The notes under the pieces are model-generated. The model was not told where the DNA came from, did no database searches, and was given only the letters and a program-made list of their open reading frames with translations. A stretch of DNA of 64,000 bases, taken from positions 1,535,001 through 1,599,000 of the forward strand of contig JAFLBV010000001.1 of assembly GCA_017302895.1 (NCBI GenBank), given 5' to 3'. Origin of the DNA: Ignavibacteria bacterium. GTDB taxonomy: Bacteria; Bacteroidota; Ignavibacteria; Ignavibacteriales; Ignavibacteriaceae. Numbering within the stretch: position 1 is the stretch's first letter; each line of letters starts with the position of its first letter. Of this stretch, positions 44,718 through 53,521 are shown piece by piece. The translations under genes and the position numbers were made by a program.

Positions 44718-47700
44718 CCCGGCAGAGGGGTTTCAGATTACAGTACTGGCAATTTTTGTTGTCTCTGTCAGAATCGGAAGTAAGATTAAATTTACCTTCG
44801 AGGATGTTCAGGACAAAGGTTTGAATATTTGTTTCTGTGATTTGGAGCAATTCCTCCCACTTTGCCTTTGCGTTCTCTCGGGTGTCAGGAACTTTGCCAC
44901 TCGAGAAGTGAATATCTTTTGCACCGAAATCATTTTCGTTATATTTCAGGGAGAAAATCTGCGGGAAAAGATATGAAAAGTCTTCCGGCAAATCCTTAAT
45001 CTTTCCTTTGTCTGCTGCTATTAAATAGAGGGGAAGCTGCAAACGCTTCCCTTCTCTGACCTCCGGTTCAGGGTATTTTTTCCCGCCTGACTTGTAATCA
45101 ATAACCTTAAACAATCTGTTTGTTTCATCCACATCAATCCGGTCAATTCTTCCTTTAATCTTGATCTCGTAGGGAGCCCTTCTTTCCTCACTGTTCCTGC
45201 CTGTCAGTTTTAAACCTCCAAAGTTGCTTTCAAAAAGGGCAGGGAGGAATGTGTTGGAGTTGTTTCTGGCAACCTCCAGATATTTGTAGAGAATTGACCA
45301 TGTGGAATTACCGGCAATTCCGAGAATTTTTTCGGCTGAAAGGAATGATTCGGTATCAAGGAGTTCGGTAAGGTTGTGATCTTCGATGTTTTTGGCTATA
45401 TCGATCAGTCTGTTCAAATATTCTTCCAGTTCCGCATCGGTGCAATCGCTGATTTTTTTGTTTTGTTCGAGTAATTCAGAGTGAAATGCTCTCAGAATGG
45501 AGTGCAGAAGAGTACCGAACTCAAGCGAATCAAGTTCTTCCGATATTTCCTCGTCGGCTTCTGTTCCAAGGATATATTTTGCAAAAAACTGATAGGGGCA
45601 CCTGGCATAGCTTTCCAGACTTGTGGCGGAAAAAGGGGTGTTTACCCTCCTCAAAACCGGAAGTGAAAGGGGAGTTTCCTCAGTCTCATCAAATGAAATG
45701 TATCCGGCAAAGGGACTGTTTTCAGAACCGGCAAGGTTTGATTGGGCGAGGTAGTCGTTACTTCTTTGTTTGAGCTCCTCAATGTCAAACTGATTTATCA
45801 GAGACGATTTTTCGAGGGCAACTACCGCTGTCTTATTGTCAAACTGATGCCAGGAGGAGAAGATATCCCTTTTTGAATAAATTTTTTGTTCATAGTTTTT
45901 GATATCAACCGATGTGACAGTAAAGAGAGTCTTGAAATCGCTTTTAAAGAATGATTCAACTTTTGCCTGTTTGCCGGCTTTTTTGCTGTTTGTCAGATAA
46001 AGTCTGCCCTGGTCTGGACCTCTCCAAGCGGAGAGCGCCTGGTAGAAGAGGAGTCTCTCTTCCGCCGAATGTTTCTTTATTTGCTCTGTAACACCGTCAT
46101 ATTTAAATATTTCAGCCCTGTATCTTGTGGGAAAATCACCATCATTCAGAGCACAGATAAATAGGTGTTTAAATTTCAGACCCCTGGCTTCATCGGGAGT
46201 GGTAATCATAACGCCCGTTTCAGGTTGTTCGACGAGATTAAACCTGGTCTCCTGCGACAGATCGAGCAACATTTCGAGGTATTCTTCATAGTTCCGTTTT
46301 CTGTTCTCATACTGCTGTAAAACATTAAAGAGAAATGATGCAGAACTCAGGAAAGTTGAGAGTGCCCGTATGTTAAAGAGAGCGGCACTTCCTGTATCGG
46401 AAACATAAGCTGTGAGCAAACCTGTATCTTTTACAAGTTTTTTTAATTTCTTAAAGAAAACGAGGGGCTCCATATCGAGGGTGAGAGATTCGAGATCTCC
46501 CCACAGCTTTTGGATTGTGACGAGCGACGATTTCAGGGATGAGATAATGGAAGTGTCATCAAATTCCTCCTCTTCACCGGTGTATCCCTGGTATTTTTGT
46601 ATCTCCAGGGAGAAAAACTTCACCATTTTATCATATCCCGATGTAACTTTGATATGACTGCACCCTCTTTTAAAATGTGTGGAATTGCCATATCTTTTCT
46701 GCAGGACGGGATTCGACAATACCCGGAAGACAGAATCAAAACTAAAATTGTGCGAAATCACTCTGAGAAGGTCCAGCAATCCTGAGACGGGTGAAAAATC
46801 ACCGGTTCTGAACCTGTCTGTAATGTTTGTCGGGATTCCCTGTGATTCGAATGCAGCCCTTATAAAAGGAGTGTAAGCCGGAATACGGTGAAAAATAACA
46901 CCAATTTCTGCTGTTTGGAGGCTTTTATCGGTCAAAAGAAGGTTTTTGATCTCTTTGGCTACGAAATTGGTTTCATCATAAAGGGTCGGTGCCTGAATTT
47001 CAAAGATGTTGTCAACTTTTGTTATACCGGGTTTCACAGGCTTGAAAAGGTTCTCTTTGAGCCGGGTATGGAATTCCAATACAGACTCAGTCGAAGACTT
47101 GTGGCTCCGGAATCCTGCTTTTTCGAGGGAGTTAAAACATTTTTGCAGTTTTTCAAAAAGAAAGGGGTTCCCGATGGAGTAGTCGAAATCGATGTAAACC
47201 CTGTTCCCTGTTTGTTTGGCGATTCCTTCCACAAGGGCTATTTCAGGTGAAGTGAGTTCCATAAAGTTTTGCATGAATACTTCTTTCACATCCGGATAAA
47301 CAGAACTGAAAGCGGAGGGAACAAGCTGTGAGTTAGTCTGAATCATCAGATAGATATCACCAATTTCTTTCATTCCGGAGGATTTAAGTCTTATATCGAG
47401 AGCAGAAAATACCCGTGACAGAAAGAGGGCTTTATCTTTGTTTACGGGGTTCAGGTTGTTGATTTCGAGGATTAAACTGTCGGCGTTTGTACCGTTTTCC
47501 TTGAACTCGGAGATAGTGTTTTTGATCAGTCTGATCATCCCATTTGTGAGGTTCTGTGAAAAATCGGGATCATTCAAATCGTTTATAATCTGTCTGACAA
47601 ATACTTCCAGAATTTCATCGGGGATGATTCTAAAACCGGGATCGATTTTACCCCCGATTTTCCTTGCGAGGTCCCTAATGGTATCGGTTTTTATTTTTAA

Positions 47701-47859
47701 TCCGGGGTAATTTTTGGCAAGAAATTTTTTAAATTCCCTTTGTCTTCGTTTGGTAGGAAGCAAAAGAAGGAGACCAGTATCATCGGTTCGGTCTTTGTTG
47801 TCGAACAGCCAGTTATCGAGATCGAAACCTTTAAAATTATCGAGTGGTGTAAGTATCAT
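44698..47859 (-). CDS. AddB-like PD-(D/E)XK nuclease with iron-sulfur cysteines
   Basis: A 1053-residue protein. The start, LLLLLPTKRRQREF, has the degenerate Walker-type strand of AddB proteins, and the middle is a helicase-like scaffold without a strong P-loop. The C-terminal quarter is a PD-(D/E)XK nuclease: TPFSATSLESYARCPYQFF (Cys754), GTLLHSIL, a RIDRIDVDE acidic site, VIDYKSGGKK, and QLPLYL. With Cys1037, Cys1040 and Cys1046 at the end (CQYC-x5-C) it has the four cysteines of the AddB/AdnB [4Fe-4S] nuclease. Such proteins process double-strand breaks with an AddA helicase, which is not in the window. It overlaps the upstream small gene by 4 bases. Confidence 0.8.
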   Translation of the reverse strand: MILTPLDNFKGFDLDNWLFDNKDRTDDTGLLLLLPTKRRQREFKKFLAKNYPGLKIKTDTIRDLARKIGGKIDPGFRIIPDEILEVFVRQIINDLNDPDFSQNLTNGMIRLIKNTISEFKENGTNADSLILEINNLNPVNKDKALFLSRVFSALDIRLKSSGMKEIGDIYLMIQTNSQLVPSAFSSVYPDVKEVFMQNFMELTSPEIALVEGIAKQTGNRVYIDFDYSIGNPFLFEKLQKCFNSLEKAGFRSHKSSTESVLEFHTRLKENLFKPVKPGITKVDNIFEIQAPTLYDETNFVAKEIKNLLLTDKSLQTAEIGVIFHRIPAYTPFIRAAFESQGIPTNITDRFRTGDFSPVSGLLDLLRVISHNFSFDSVFRVLSNPVLQKRYGNSTHFKRGCSHIKVTSGYDKMVKFFSLEIQKYQGYTGEEEEFDDTSIISSLKSSLVTIQKLWGDLESLTLDMEPLVFFKKLKKLVKDTGLLTAYVSDTGSAALFNIRALSTFLSSASFLFNVLQQYENRKRNYEEYLEMLLDLSQETRFNLVEQPETGVMITTPDEARGLKFKHLFICALNDGDFPTRYRAEIFKYDGVTEQIKKHSAEERLLFYQALSAWRGPDQGRLYLTNSKKAGKQAKVESFFKSDFKTLFTVTSVDIKNYEQKIYSKRDIFSSWHQFDNKTAVVALEKSSLINQFDIEELKQRSNDYLAQSNLAGSENSPFAGYISFDETEETPLSLPVLRRVNTPFSATSLESYARCPYQFFAKYILGTEADEEISEELDSLEFGTLLHSILRAFHSELLEQNKKISDCTDAELEEYLNRLIDIAKNIEDHNLTELLDTESFLSAEKILGIAGNSTWSILYKYLEVARNNSNTFLPALFESNFGGLKLTGRNSEERRAPYEIKIKGRIDRIDVDETNRLFKVIDYKSGGKKYPEPEVREGKRLQLPLYLIAADKGKIKDLPEDFSYLFPQIFSLKYNENDFGAKDIHFSSGKVPDTRENAKAKWEELLQITETNIQTFVLNILEGKFNLTSDSDRDNKNCQYCNLKPLCRVKEHKI

Positions 47860-48293
47860 TGTTTTATCCTTAAAGAGAGCAGAGTTAATTTGTCTTTGAA
47901 TTCGTCGTAAAAGAACTGTTTTTCAAAATATTCGAGTTCTGAAGCGGAAGAGATAGAAGTGAAAAATGAAGCCATCGCCCCGGGGTTGAACTCCCCTGAA
48001 AGGAGAATTACGATTCGGAAAATATTTTTATTGTTCAATTCATATAAAAGGCATTTCTGAAGTTCATCGATAAGATCGAAGCGGGAGAAGATCATCAGAC
48101 CGGTGCCGGGTGTGGGATTCATGGGGAAGCGCGAATTAAGATCAGACATTTCCCTTTGGTGCTCAATAGAGATGAAATCCCCTGTAATGGAGAGATTCCT
48201 TAATCTTTCAGTCACAATTTCCGTCAGTTTTTCGATGGGGAAATTAAATTCAGGTGGTTTCGGATAACCTTGACTATTATCAGATTTTATCAT
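47856..48293 (-). CDS. Unknown protein coupled to the AddB-like gene
   Basis: A 145-residue soluble protein, not recognised. It opens with a polar, proline-containing stretch (PKPPEFNFPIEKL) and continues with mixed alpha/beta-like segments such as NIFRIVILLSGEFN and an aromatic, charged C-terminus (YFEKQFFYDEFKDKL). There is no signal peptide, membrane helix or cysteine cluster (one Cys only). Its stop overlaps the AddB-like start (ATGA), implying that the two proteins are needed together. It is too short to be AddA. A small accessory subunit or regulator is the simplest guess. Confidence 0.65.
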   Translation of the reverse strand: MIKSDNSQGYPKPPEFNFPIEKLTEIVTERLRNLSITGDFISIEHQREMSDLNSRFPMNPTPGTGLMIFSRFDLIDELQKCLLYELNNKNIFRIVILLSGEFNPGAMASFFTSISSASELEYFEKQFFYDEFKDKLTLLSLRIKQ

Positions 48294-48355
48294 TAACTTG
48301 AGCGGGAAAAATAAATTTTTAATTTTTTATACCTTGAAATAAAAGATAAGAAAAA

Positions 48356-48994
48356 ATGAGAAAAATTGCATTAATTCTTCTGCTGTCTCCGATATTTTTA
48401 TTTTCACAGAAACTGGGAGATGTTGCTCCTGTAGAGAAGCCACAGCCTTTTCCGCCAAACACACTTGGGCTCGATCTTATGATCGGTGAAGCGGGTTTTG
48501 GATTGGGTGGTTTTTACCGGAAAGATTTATCCGAGGAACTTACCTGGTTTACAGACTTTTCGATAAGCGAAGTGAAGGACGACCGGGAATTTGAATACAT
48601 CGATTATTGGGGAAGAATAATCGTTGTCGGGAAGAAAAACAGGATTTTTCAGGTCCCTTTTTCCACCGGTTTTCAGTACCGCCTCTTTAAGGAGAGTCTC
48701 ACCGAGAATCTGCGTCCCTACATTTCGATTGGTGTCGGACCAAATCTTATAATTACCACTCCGTTCGAAAAGGAGTTTTTCTCCTCATTCGGATCGGCGC
48801 AGGCAAAGATCGCATTGGGTGGTTATGCGGGCCTTGGAGCAAACTTTGGAATTAACAAAAAGAATCTGCTCGGGTTGAATGTGAGATACTACTACGCACA
48901 CCTCTTTGACGGTGGTGTTGAGGGGATGGAAGGAATCATGAAACAGAATATCTCTGGGATATTTTTGACGATAACTCTGGGAACGATGTTTTAG
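48356..48994 (+). CDS. Small outer membrane beta-barrel protein
   Basis: A 212-residue protein with a signal peptide (MRKIALILLLSPIFLFSQ) and a mature part of alternating hydrophobic and polar residues, GLGGFYRKDL, FSTGFQYRLF, RPYISIGVGPNLIIT and a terminal Phe. This is the composition of an eight-stranded outer membrane barrel of the OmpA/OmpW-like type. No function can be named. It lies 13 bases upstream of the M14 peptidase gene and probably shares its transcript. The gene upstream is divergent. Confidence 0.72.
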   Translation: MRKIALILLLSPIFLFSQKLGDVAPVEKPQPFPPNTLGLDLMIGEAGFGLGGFYRKDLSEELTWFTDFSISEVKDDREFEYIDYWGRIIVVGKKNRIFQVPFSTGFQYRLFKESLTENLRPYISIGVGPNLIITTPFEKEFFSSFGSAQAKIALGGYAGLGANFGINKKNLLGLNVRYYYAHLFDGGVEGMEGIMKQNISGIFLTITLGTMF

Positions 48995-49007
48995 ACTAAA
49001 GTATTTT

Positions 49008-50204
49008 ATGACAGACCGGGTACAATTCGAAATTCTAAATGAACATGCGGGGTTTAAGGAAGAGAGATTACCCGACCGCTACTATACATTCAACGATGTC
49101 GATCTCTTAATCGGTGAATTAGTGGGACAACCCCTTTTTGATGTTCAGACTGCGGGGGTATCTGAAGAAGGTCGTGAAATCCGGCTGATTAAATCGGGAA
49201 GAGGCAAAATCCGGGTATTCATGTGGGCACAGATGCATGGTGACGAACCTACAGCGAATGCAGCACTTTTTGACCTGATGAAGTTTTTTAGAAATCCCGG
49301 AAGATTCTCTAAACTCCGGGATGAAATTCTGGATAACCTGACCATTTGGATAATGCCGCTCGTCAATCCTGACGGCGCGGAGAGGTTTACAAGGGAAAAT
49401 GCCTCCGGAGTCGATCTCAACCGGGATGCACACGACCTTACAACACCCGAAGCAAATGTTTTAATGAACGCTTTCCGCAATATCAAGCCTGATTTTGCGT
49501 TCAATCTACACGATCAGGGAAGAGCACATGCGGCAGGGGATTCGGGCAAACCGGCGACCATCTCTTTCCTGGCACCACCCCCTGACGATAAAAACTCAAT
49601 CCCCCCAAAACGTTTAAATGCTAAAAAACTTATCTCCAACCTCGTCGACCACCTTCAGAAACTTATACCCGGTCATATCGGAAGGTACAGTGAGGAGTTT
49701 GAGTACAGAGCTTTTGGAGACAGTTTTCAGGCTCTTGGTGCAGCTACAATTCTCGTGGAAAGTGGCGGATGGGAGGATGATATCGAGAGACGGTTTCAGA
49801 GGAGTCTGAACTTTTTTCTCTTTATTACTGCATTCAAATCGATTATCCCGTGTGAATATTTGAGTTTTGATACAAAACTGTATGACGAACTCCCGGGTAA
49901 TAAAAAAGTGATGTATGATCTTCTCATCCGGGGTGTCAGCCTTCAAGGAAAAATTGTGAATATCGGGGTAAACAGAATCGAAGTCCCTTCTAAAAAGGGA
50001 AGGCCTGTCATTGTAAAGGGAACAGTAAAAAGAATCGGAAAGCTTCGAAACCGAAGGGGTTACAAAGAAATTGACGGCACGGGATTGTCAGTTGTTCCTC
50101 CTGTACGGAACGGTGGAAGAGCGGACTTTGTGCTGCAACGGGGGGAGAAAAAAGTTTATGAAGTAAATAACGGAACAGCAAAAGAATTTCCGGAACAAAT
50201 TTAA
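49008..50204 (+). CDS. M14 family zinc carboxypeptidase
   Basis: A 398-residue protein of the carboxypeptidase A superfamily. The zinc ligands are His77 and Glu80 in MHGDEPT and His168 in FNLHDQGR, with substrate-binding residues in NPDGAERF and SGVDLNRD, and the catalytic Glu251 in LVESGGW. The catalytic domain takes about the first 275 residues; the remaining 120 are beta-rich and basic (KRIGKLRNRRGYK). No signal peptide is seen, so it is probably cytoplasmic and may process peptides or cell-wall fragments. It follows the barrel protein gene by 13 bases. Confidence 0.88.
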   Translation: MTDRVQFEILNEHAGFKEERLPDRYYTFNDVDLLIGELVGQPLFDVQTAGVSEEGREIRLIKSGRGKIRVFMWAQMHGDEPTANAALFDLMKFFRNPGRFSKLRDEILDNLTIWIMPLVNPDGAERFTRENASGVDLNRDAHDLTTPEANVLMNAFRNIKPDFAFNLHDQGRAHAAGDSGKPATISFLAPPPDDKNSIPPKRLNAKKLISNLVDHLQKLIPGHIGRYSEEFEYRAFGDSFQALGAATILVESGGWEDDIERRFQRSLNFFLFITAFKSIIPCEYLSFDTKLYDELPGNKKVMYDLLIRGVSLQGKIVNIGVNRIEVPSKKGRPVIVKGTVKRIGKLRNRRGYKEIDGTGLSVVPPVRNGGRADFVLQRGEKKVYEVNNGTAKEFPEQI

Positions 50205-50359
50205 ATCGTTTCCTTTCTCAACCTGAAAAACAACCACTCTCAAATTAAATTATCCTTAAATCTGCACCATTCAAGTAAAAAATGCTCCCTTTTTTTTGTA
50301 TTTTAAGATAAATTTGCTATTATTAGGAAACGAGATTATATACTTTTTAAACTTCGAGT

Positions 50360-50929
50360 ATGACAAAAAACTATAACGGCGATATTTACGCTGATTTTGA
50401 ACGGGAAGCCGTTCCGCACATGGATGCACTTTTTAATTTTGCACTCAGGATGACGGGTGACTCTGACGAGGCGAGTGATCTGGTGCAGGATACCTACATG
50501 CGTGCCTTCCGTTTCTTCGATAAATTTGAAAAAGGAACCAACTGTAAAGCCTGGTTGTTCAGAATAATGAAGAACACCTACATCAATTCATACCGTAAAA
50601 AGACTAAAGAGCCCGAACGGTTTGATTATGAAGATGTAGAAAACTATTACGAAAATGTAAAGCCCTCTTCCACCGAAGACGCACACCTTGAGAAAGAAAT
50701 ATTTGACAATCTTCTCGATGATCAGGTTGCGTCAGCCATTTCCTCTCTCCCGGAAGATTTCAGAACGGTAGTTATCCTTGCCGATATCGAGGGATTCACT
50801 TATGAAGAGATAGCAGATTTTATAGACTGCCCTGTGGGTACAGTCAGATCGAGACTGCACAGAGCCCGCAAAATGCTCTATGCAAAGCTCTATGACTACG
50901 CAGGCACAAAAGGTTATGTTAAGAATTAG
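50360..50929 (+). CDS. ECF-type RNA polymerase sigma factor
   Basis: A 189-residue sigma-70 family ECF factor. Region 2 has LFNFALRMTGDSDEASDLVQDTYMRAFRFFDKF and WLFRIMKNTYINSYRKK; region 4 has ISSLPEDFRTVVILADIEGFTYEEIADFIDCPVGTVRSRLHRAR, the helix-turn-helix. There is no C-terminal extra domain. It precedes a membrane anti-sigma-like gene by 5 bases. A TAAATTTG at 50309-50316 upstream matches the Bacteroidota -7 element but lacks a TTG at the right spacing, so an autoregulated promoter is possible but not shown. Confidence 0.92.
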   Translation: MTKNYNGDIYADFEREAVPHMDALFNFALRMTGDSDEASDLVQDTYMRAFRFFDKFEKGTNCKAWLFRIMKNTYINSYRKKTKEPERFDYEDVENYYENVKPSSTEDAHLEKEIFDNLLDDQVASAISSLPEDFRTVVILADIEGFTYEEIADFIDCPVGTVRSRLHRARKMLYAKLYDYAGTKGYVKN

Positions 50930-50934
50930 CAGAT

Positions 50935-51771
50935 ATGATGAACGATAAAAACAGACACGAATACGCCGAACTTGTTGCTGCTTTAGTGGATAATGAAATA
51001 AAAGACAATCAGTTACGATCTGAATTGTTGAGTGCCACCGCCACCGATCCCAATTTGAAGACGGAACACCATGTCCAGTTGACTGTAAAAAAGACTGTAA
51101 AAAAGAAATGCAGGATGGCACAATGTCCCTCCTCTCTCAGAAACAGGATTTTACTCGATATACGGACAGGAGCAGCGGTCGAGAAGGGAAACAACAAACA
51201 GGTTTTTTCTCTCCGTCCTTACGCCTACGCAGCGGCAATAGCTGTAATTTTTATTACGCTATTCATATTTAAATATACTGATACCCAAACCGGTGGGTTG
51301 GAAGTAGTGGAGTCCAAATTCAGTCTTGATAAAATGGCGATGAACAATTTCAAAGCCATTCTTGATGCAAAGCTTGCACCTCAGATCACTTCGGATGATC
51401 CGGGCAAGATTCAGTCTTTTTTCGCTGAAAAGGGATTGCAGTACAAGATGAGAATGGTCTGTCCCAAGGGGTGGCATTTTGTGGGAGCCGTGGTATCACA
51501 GGACAATGGTGAAAAGTTCGGTCATGTGGTTTTGTCCGATGCAAAAGGGAATCTGCTCTACATATTTGAGGTGGATAAAAAATATCTCACTTCCGACAAG
51601 AAACTCAGCCTCGACAACAAGATAATGTCAACTGTAATGTCGGGTTCATGCTACACTCAGGGAGAGGGAAACATGGGGATATTGATAAACAGATGTGGCG
51701 ATAATGTTAGGGCTGTTGTTGCAAAAGACAACCCCGAAAACCTTAAAACACTTTTTTGTGGTTTGGATTAG
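50935..51771 (+). CDS. Membrane-anchored anti-sigma-like protein
   Basis: A 278-residue protein next to the ECF sigma gene. Residues 1-90 are a polar, cytoplasmic part with two cysteines (Cys59 and Cys64) and a preceding His pair at 45-46, which resembles but does not match the zinc-binding anti-sigma motif HxxxCxxC. One membrane helix lies at about 95-112 (YAYAAAIAVIFITLFIF). The outer part (about 120-278) contains three further Cys and is not recognised. Position and topology point to a regulator that holds the sigma factor; a role of the outer part in sensing thiols or stress is speculative. Confidence 0.72.
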   Translation: MMNDKNRHEYAELVAALVDNEIKDNQLRSELLSATATDPNLKTEHHVQLTVKKTVKKKCRMAQCPSSLRNRILLDIRTGAAVEKGNNKQVFSLRPYAYAAAIAVIFITLFIFKYTDTQTGGLEVVESKFSLDKMAMNNFKAILDAKLAPQITSDDPGKIQSFFAEKGLQYKMRMVCPKGWHFVGAVVSQDNGEKFGHVVLSDAKGNLLYIFEVDKKYLTSDKKLSLDNKIMSTVMSGSCYTQGEGNMGILINRCGDNVRAVVAKDNPENLKTLFCGLD

Positions 51772-51782
51772 AGAGGTAGAAA

Positions 51783-52247
51783 ATGGCAATTTTAGCGACT
51801 GTTAAAAATATTTTATTCCCTACTGATTTTAGCAAATATTCGATGTCTGCTGCGGAGTACGCAATTGAGAGAGCGATAAAATATGACGCTACGATTCATC
51901 TGCTTCATGTTATAGAGGATTTTAAACCGATTCTTGCAATCCGTACCTTTGACCTCACTCAGGAAAAGATCGAAAATGAACTGAAGGAGCACGCTGAAGC
52001 TGAGATGGACAAGTACATAGCTCAAATGAAAGATAAGTACGGTGATGCGAAAATTGAGAAGGTTTTCCGGTTTGGTGTAAGTCATGCCGAAATTGTGAAA
52101 TATGCCGCTGAAAACGAAATTGACCTTATTGTTATTGCAACCCAGGGAAAAACAGGACTCCTGCACACTCTCCTTGGAAGTGTTGCTGAAAAAGTTATCC
52201 GTCACTCTGACTGCCCTGTGCTTGTGATTACCCCAAAACGGGACTGA
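51783..52247 (+). CDS. Universal stress protein (UspA)
   Basis: A 154-residue single UspA domain. The N-terminus ILFPTDFSKYSMSAAEYAIERA and the end TQGKTGLLHTLLGSVAEKVIRHSDCPVLVI show the intact ATP-binding pattern GxxG-x9-GS. Cytoplasmic, dimeric by family. It follows the anti-sigma-like gene by 11 bases, so it may belong to the sigma operon. The hairpin terminator at 52283 ends it. Confidence 0.93.
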   Translation: MAILATVKNILFPTDFSKYSMSAAEYAIERAIKYDATIHLLHVIEDFKPILAIRTFDLTQEKIENELKEHAEAEMDKYIAQMKDKYGDAKIEKVFRFGVSHAEIVKYAAENEIDLIVIATQGKTGLLHTLLGSVAEKVIRHSDCPVLVITPKRD

Positions 52248-52282
52248 AGTAACCAGTCTCTGCATTTCATCAATTTGATTTA

Positions 52283-52313
52283 AAGCTGTCTCAGATTTGG
52301 GGCAGCTTTTTTT
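52283..52313 (+). terminator. Rho-independent terminator after uspA
   Basis: AAGCTGTC (52283-52290) pairs with GGCAGCTT (52301-52308) with one G-U pair, followed by a run of T to 52313. It closes the sigma / anti-sigma / UspA group. Confidence 0.75.
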
Positions 52314-52349
52314 GTTTCCCGGTACTCATTGTGTATCAAATAGCCATGC

Positions 52350-52406
52350 AGAACCTCAGAACTTCGGAGTTTCAGAACCTCAGAGATACTGAAGTTCCGG
52401 AGTTCT
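52350..52406. repeat. Palindromic intergenic repeat, copy A
   Basis: 57 bases built from CAGAAC-T-C and CAGAG words, with an imperfect inverted repeat: the first 18 bases and the reverse complement of the last 18 agree at 14 positions. Two other copies (55431 and 58251) share the start AGAACCTCAG. This copy lies between the terminator after uspA and the candidate promoter of the gene at 52475. Confidence 0.75.
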
Positions 52407-52428
52407 AAAACTTTCTCTTTCCCAAAAA

Positions 52429-52458
52429 TTGATTATTTTCAGGCACAAGTTATTTTTT
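52429..52458 (+). promoter_or_regulatory. Promoter candidate of the surface cassette
   Basis: TTG at 52429-52431, 19 bases, then TATTTTTT at 52451-52458, one base from TAnnTTTG. It lies just upstream of the gene at 52475 and after repeat copy A. Confidence 0.4.
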
Positions 52459-52474
52459 ATTCGCAGGAATTAAT

Positions 52475-53509
52475 ATGATAAACAGAAACAAATTTATAGT
52501 CAAGACCTTGTTCTTGATGGTTTTCATGATGGTATCGGGTTTTCCACAAAGCAGGATTGAAAATTTCAATTTCTTCAGTGCAGAGCGAATACACAGTATG
52601 GACTGGATTTTTTATTTTTCCAATGCATATCACAAGAATTGGAAAGCCTTCAAACCAGACCCAAGTGCCCATCGTCTCGAACTCCGTCATGAATCAGGCA
52701 AAGACACCCTTCTGGATGGGAAATATTACCGGACCAACCTGAATGCACCCTTAAACTCAAAGATAATATACGGACCTTCGGTTTGGCAATCCTCTCCGTA
52801 CAGGGAAGAAAGAGGCTACAGACAGGTTACCAGATACAGGGTACCGGCAAATGAGTGGTGCCTTGATACCATCAGCTACAGAGTTGATTTCCATTTGAGA
52901 AGACTGTCGAACGGGGACAGGATCAGAAGACCTTATGATACTCTTTGTCTTGCAAAAGTAATCATTCACTTTGAAGACGGGGGTCTGGTGAAGGATTCCG
53001 TGATAACTCATGCAGTCCGTTCAGGGGAACTGGTTAATACAAATCTTTGCTACATTTCTTATAAACTTGGCTTTCTTGAAGACAACACCTCCCCTGTTGA
53101 GTTTATCGGAAACCACACCTCCGGAAAGAAACTTCTGGGAATAGAGTTCGAATTGGAAAACAAAACCACCCGTGAATTCTACGCTGTTGAGAGCATTGAA
53201 GTTTCAGATTCGTTTATTTGGGAAAAATACTTTTCGCCGACAGGAAGTTCAGAAAGAATGAGCCGTCTCTTCTATTATCTTAAATCATTACAAACTGATG
53301 ATAACATAAATGCTTCTATGACATCCCGGGTCGAGGATTATGAAATTGAAATACCGGCTCCCAATTCAGTGGATAATTATGATGCGATACAAATACTCGG
53401 GGAATCAATCGCATATCTTTACAAAGAGGGACTGGTACAACCTTTTAAGAAACGGCGGAGCCCTCTACGGACATCATCCAATAATATCATCTTGCGGCAT
53501 GAGAGGTAA
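52475..53509 (+). CDS. Exported protein, homologue of the N-part of the beta-helix protein at 55520
   Basis: A 344-residue protein with a signal peptide (FIVKTLFLMVFMMVSGFPQ). I do not recognise a family, but the mature region resembles residues 30-290 of the protein at 55520: both have a DW start after the leader (MDWIFYF / IDWEKLF), a REERGYR / QERDYR stretch, long polar beta-rich parts, and a V-SDSFIWEKY / V-MDRLIWYVY end. It lacks a T9SS tail. The stop is 12 bases before, and in the same frame as, the next gene. An in-frame fusion of the two would have the same layout as 55520. Confidence 0.65.
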   Translation: MINRNKFIVKTLFLMVFMMVSGFPQSRIENFNFFSAERIHSMDWIFYFSNAYHKNWKAFKPDPSAHRLELRHESGKDTLLDGKYYRTNLNAPLNSKIIYGPSVWQSSPYREERGYRQVTRYRVPANEWCLDTISYRVDFHLRRLSNGDRIRRPYDTLCLAKVIIHFEDGGLVKDSVITHAVRSGELVNTNLCYISYKLGFLEDNTSPVEFIGNHTSGKKLLGIEFELENKTTREFYAVESIEVSDSFIWEKYFSPTGSSERMSRLFYYLKSLQTDDNINASMTSRVEDYEIEIPAPNSVDNYDAIQILGESIAYLYKEGLVQPFKKRRSPLRTSSNNIILRHER

Positions 53510-53521
53510 GCGGGGACAGAT

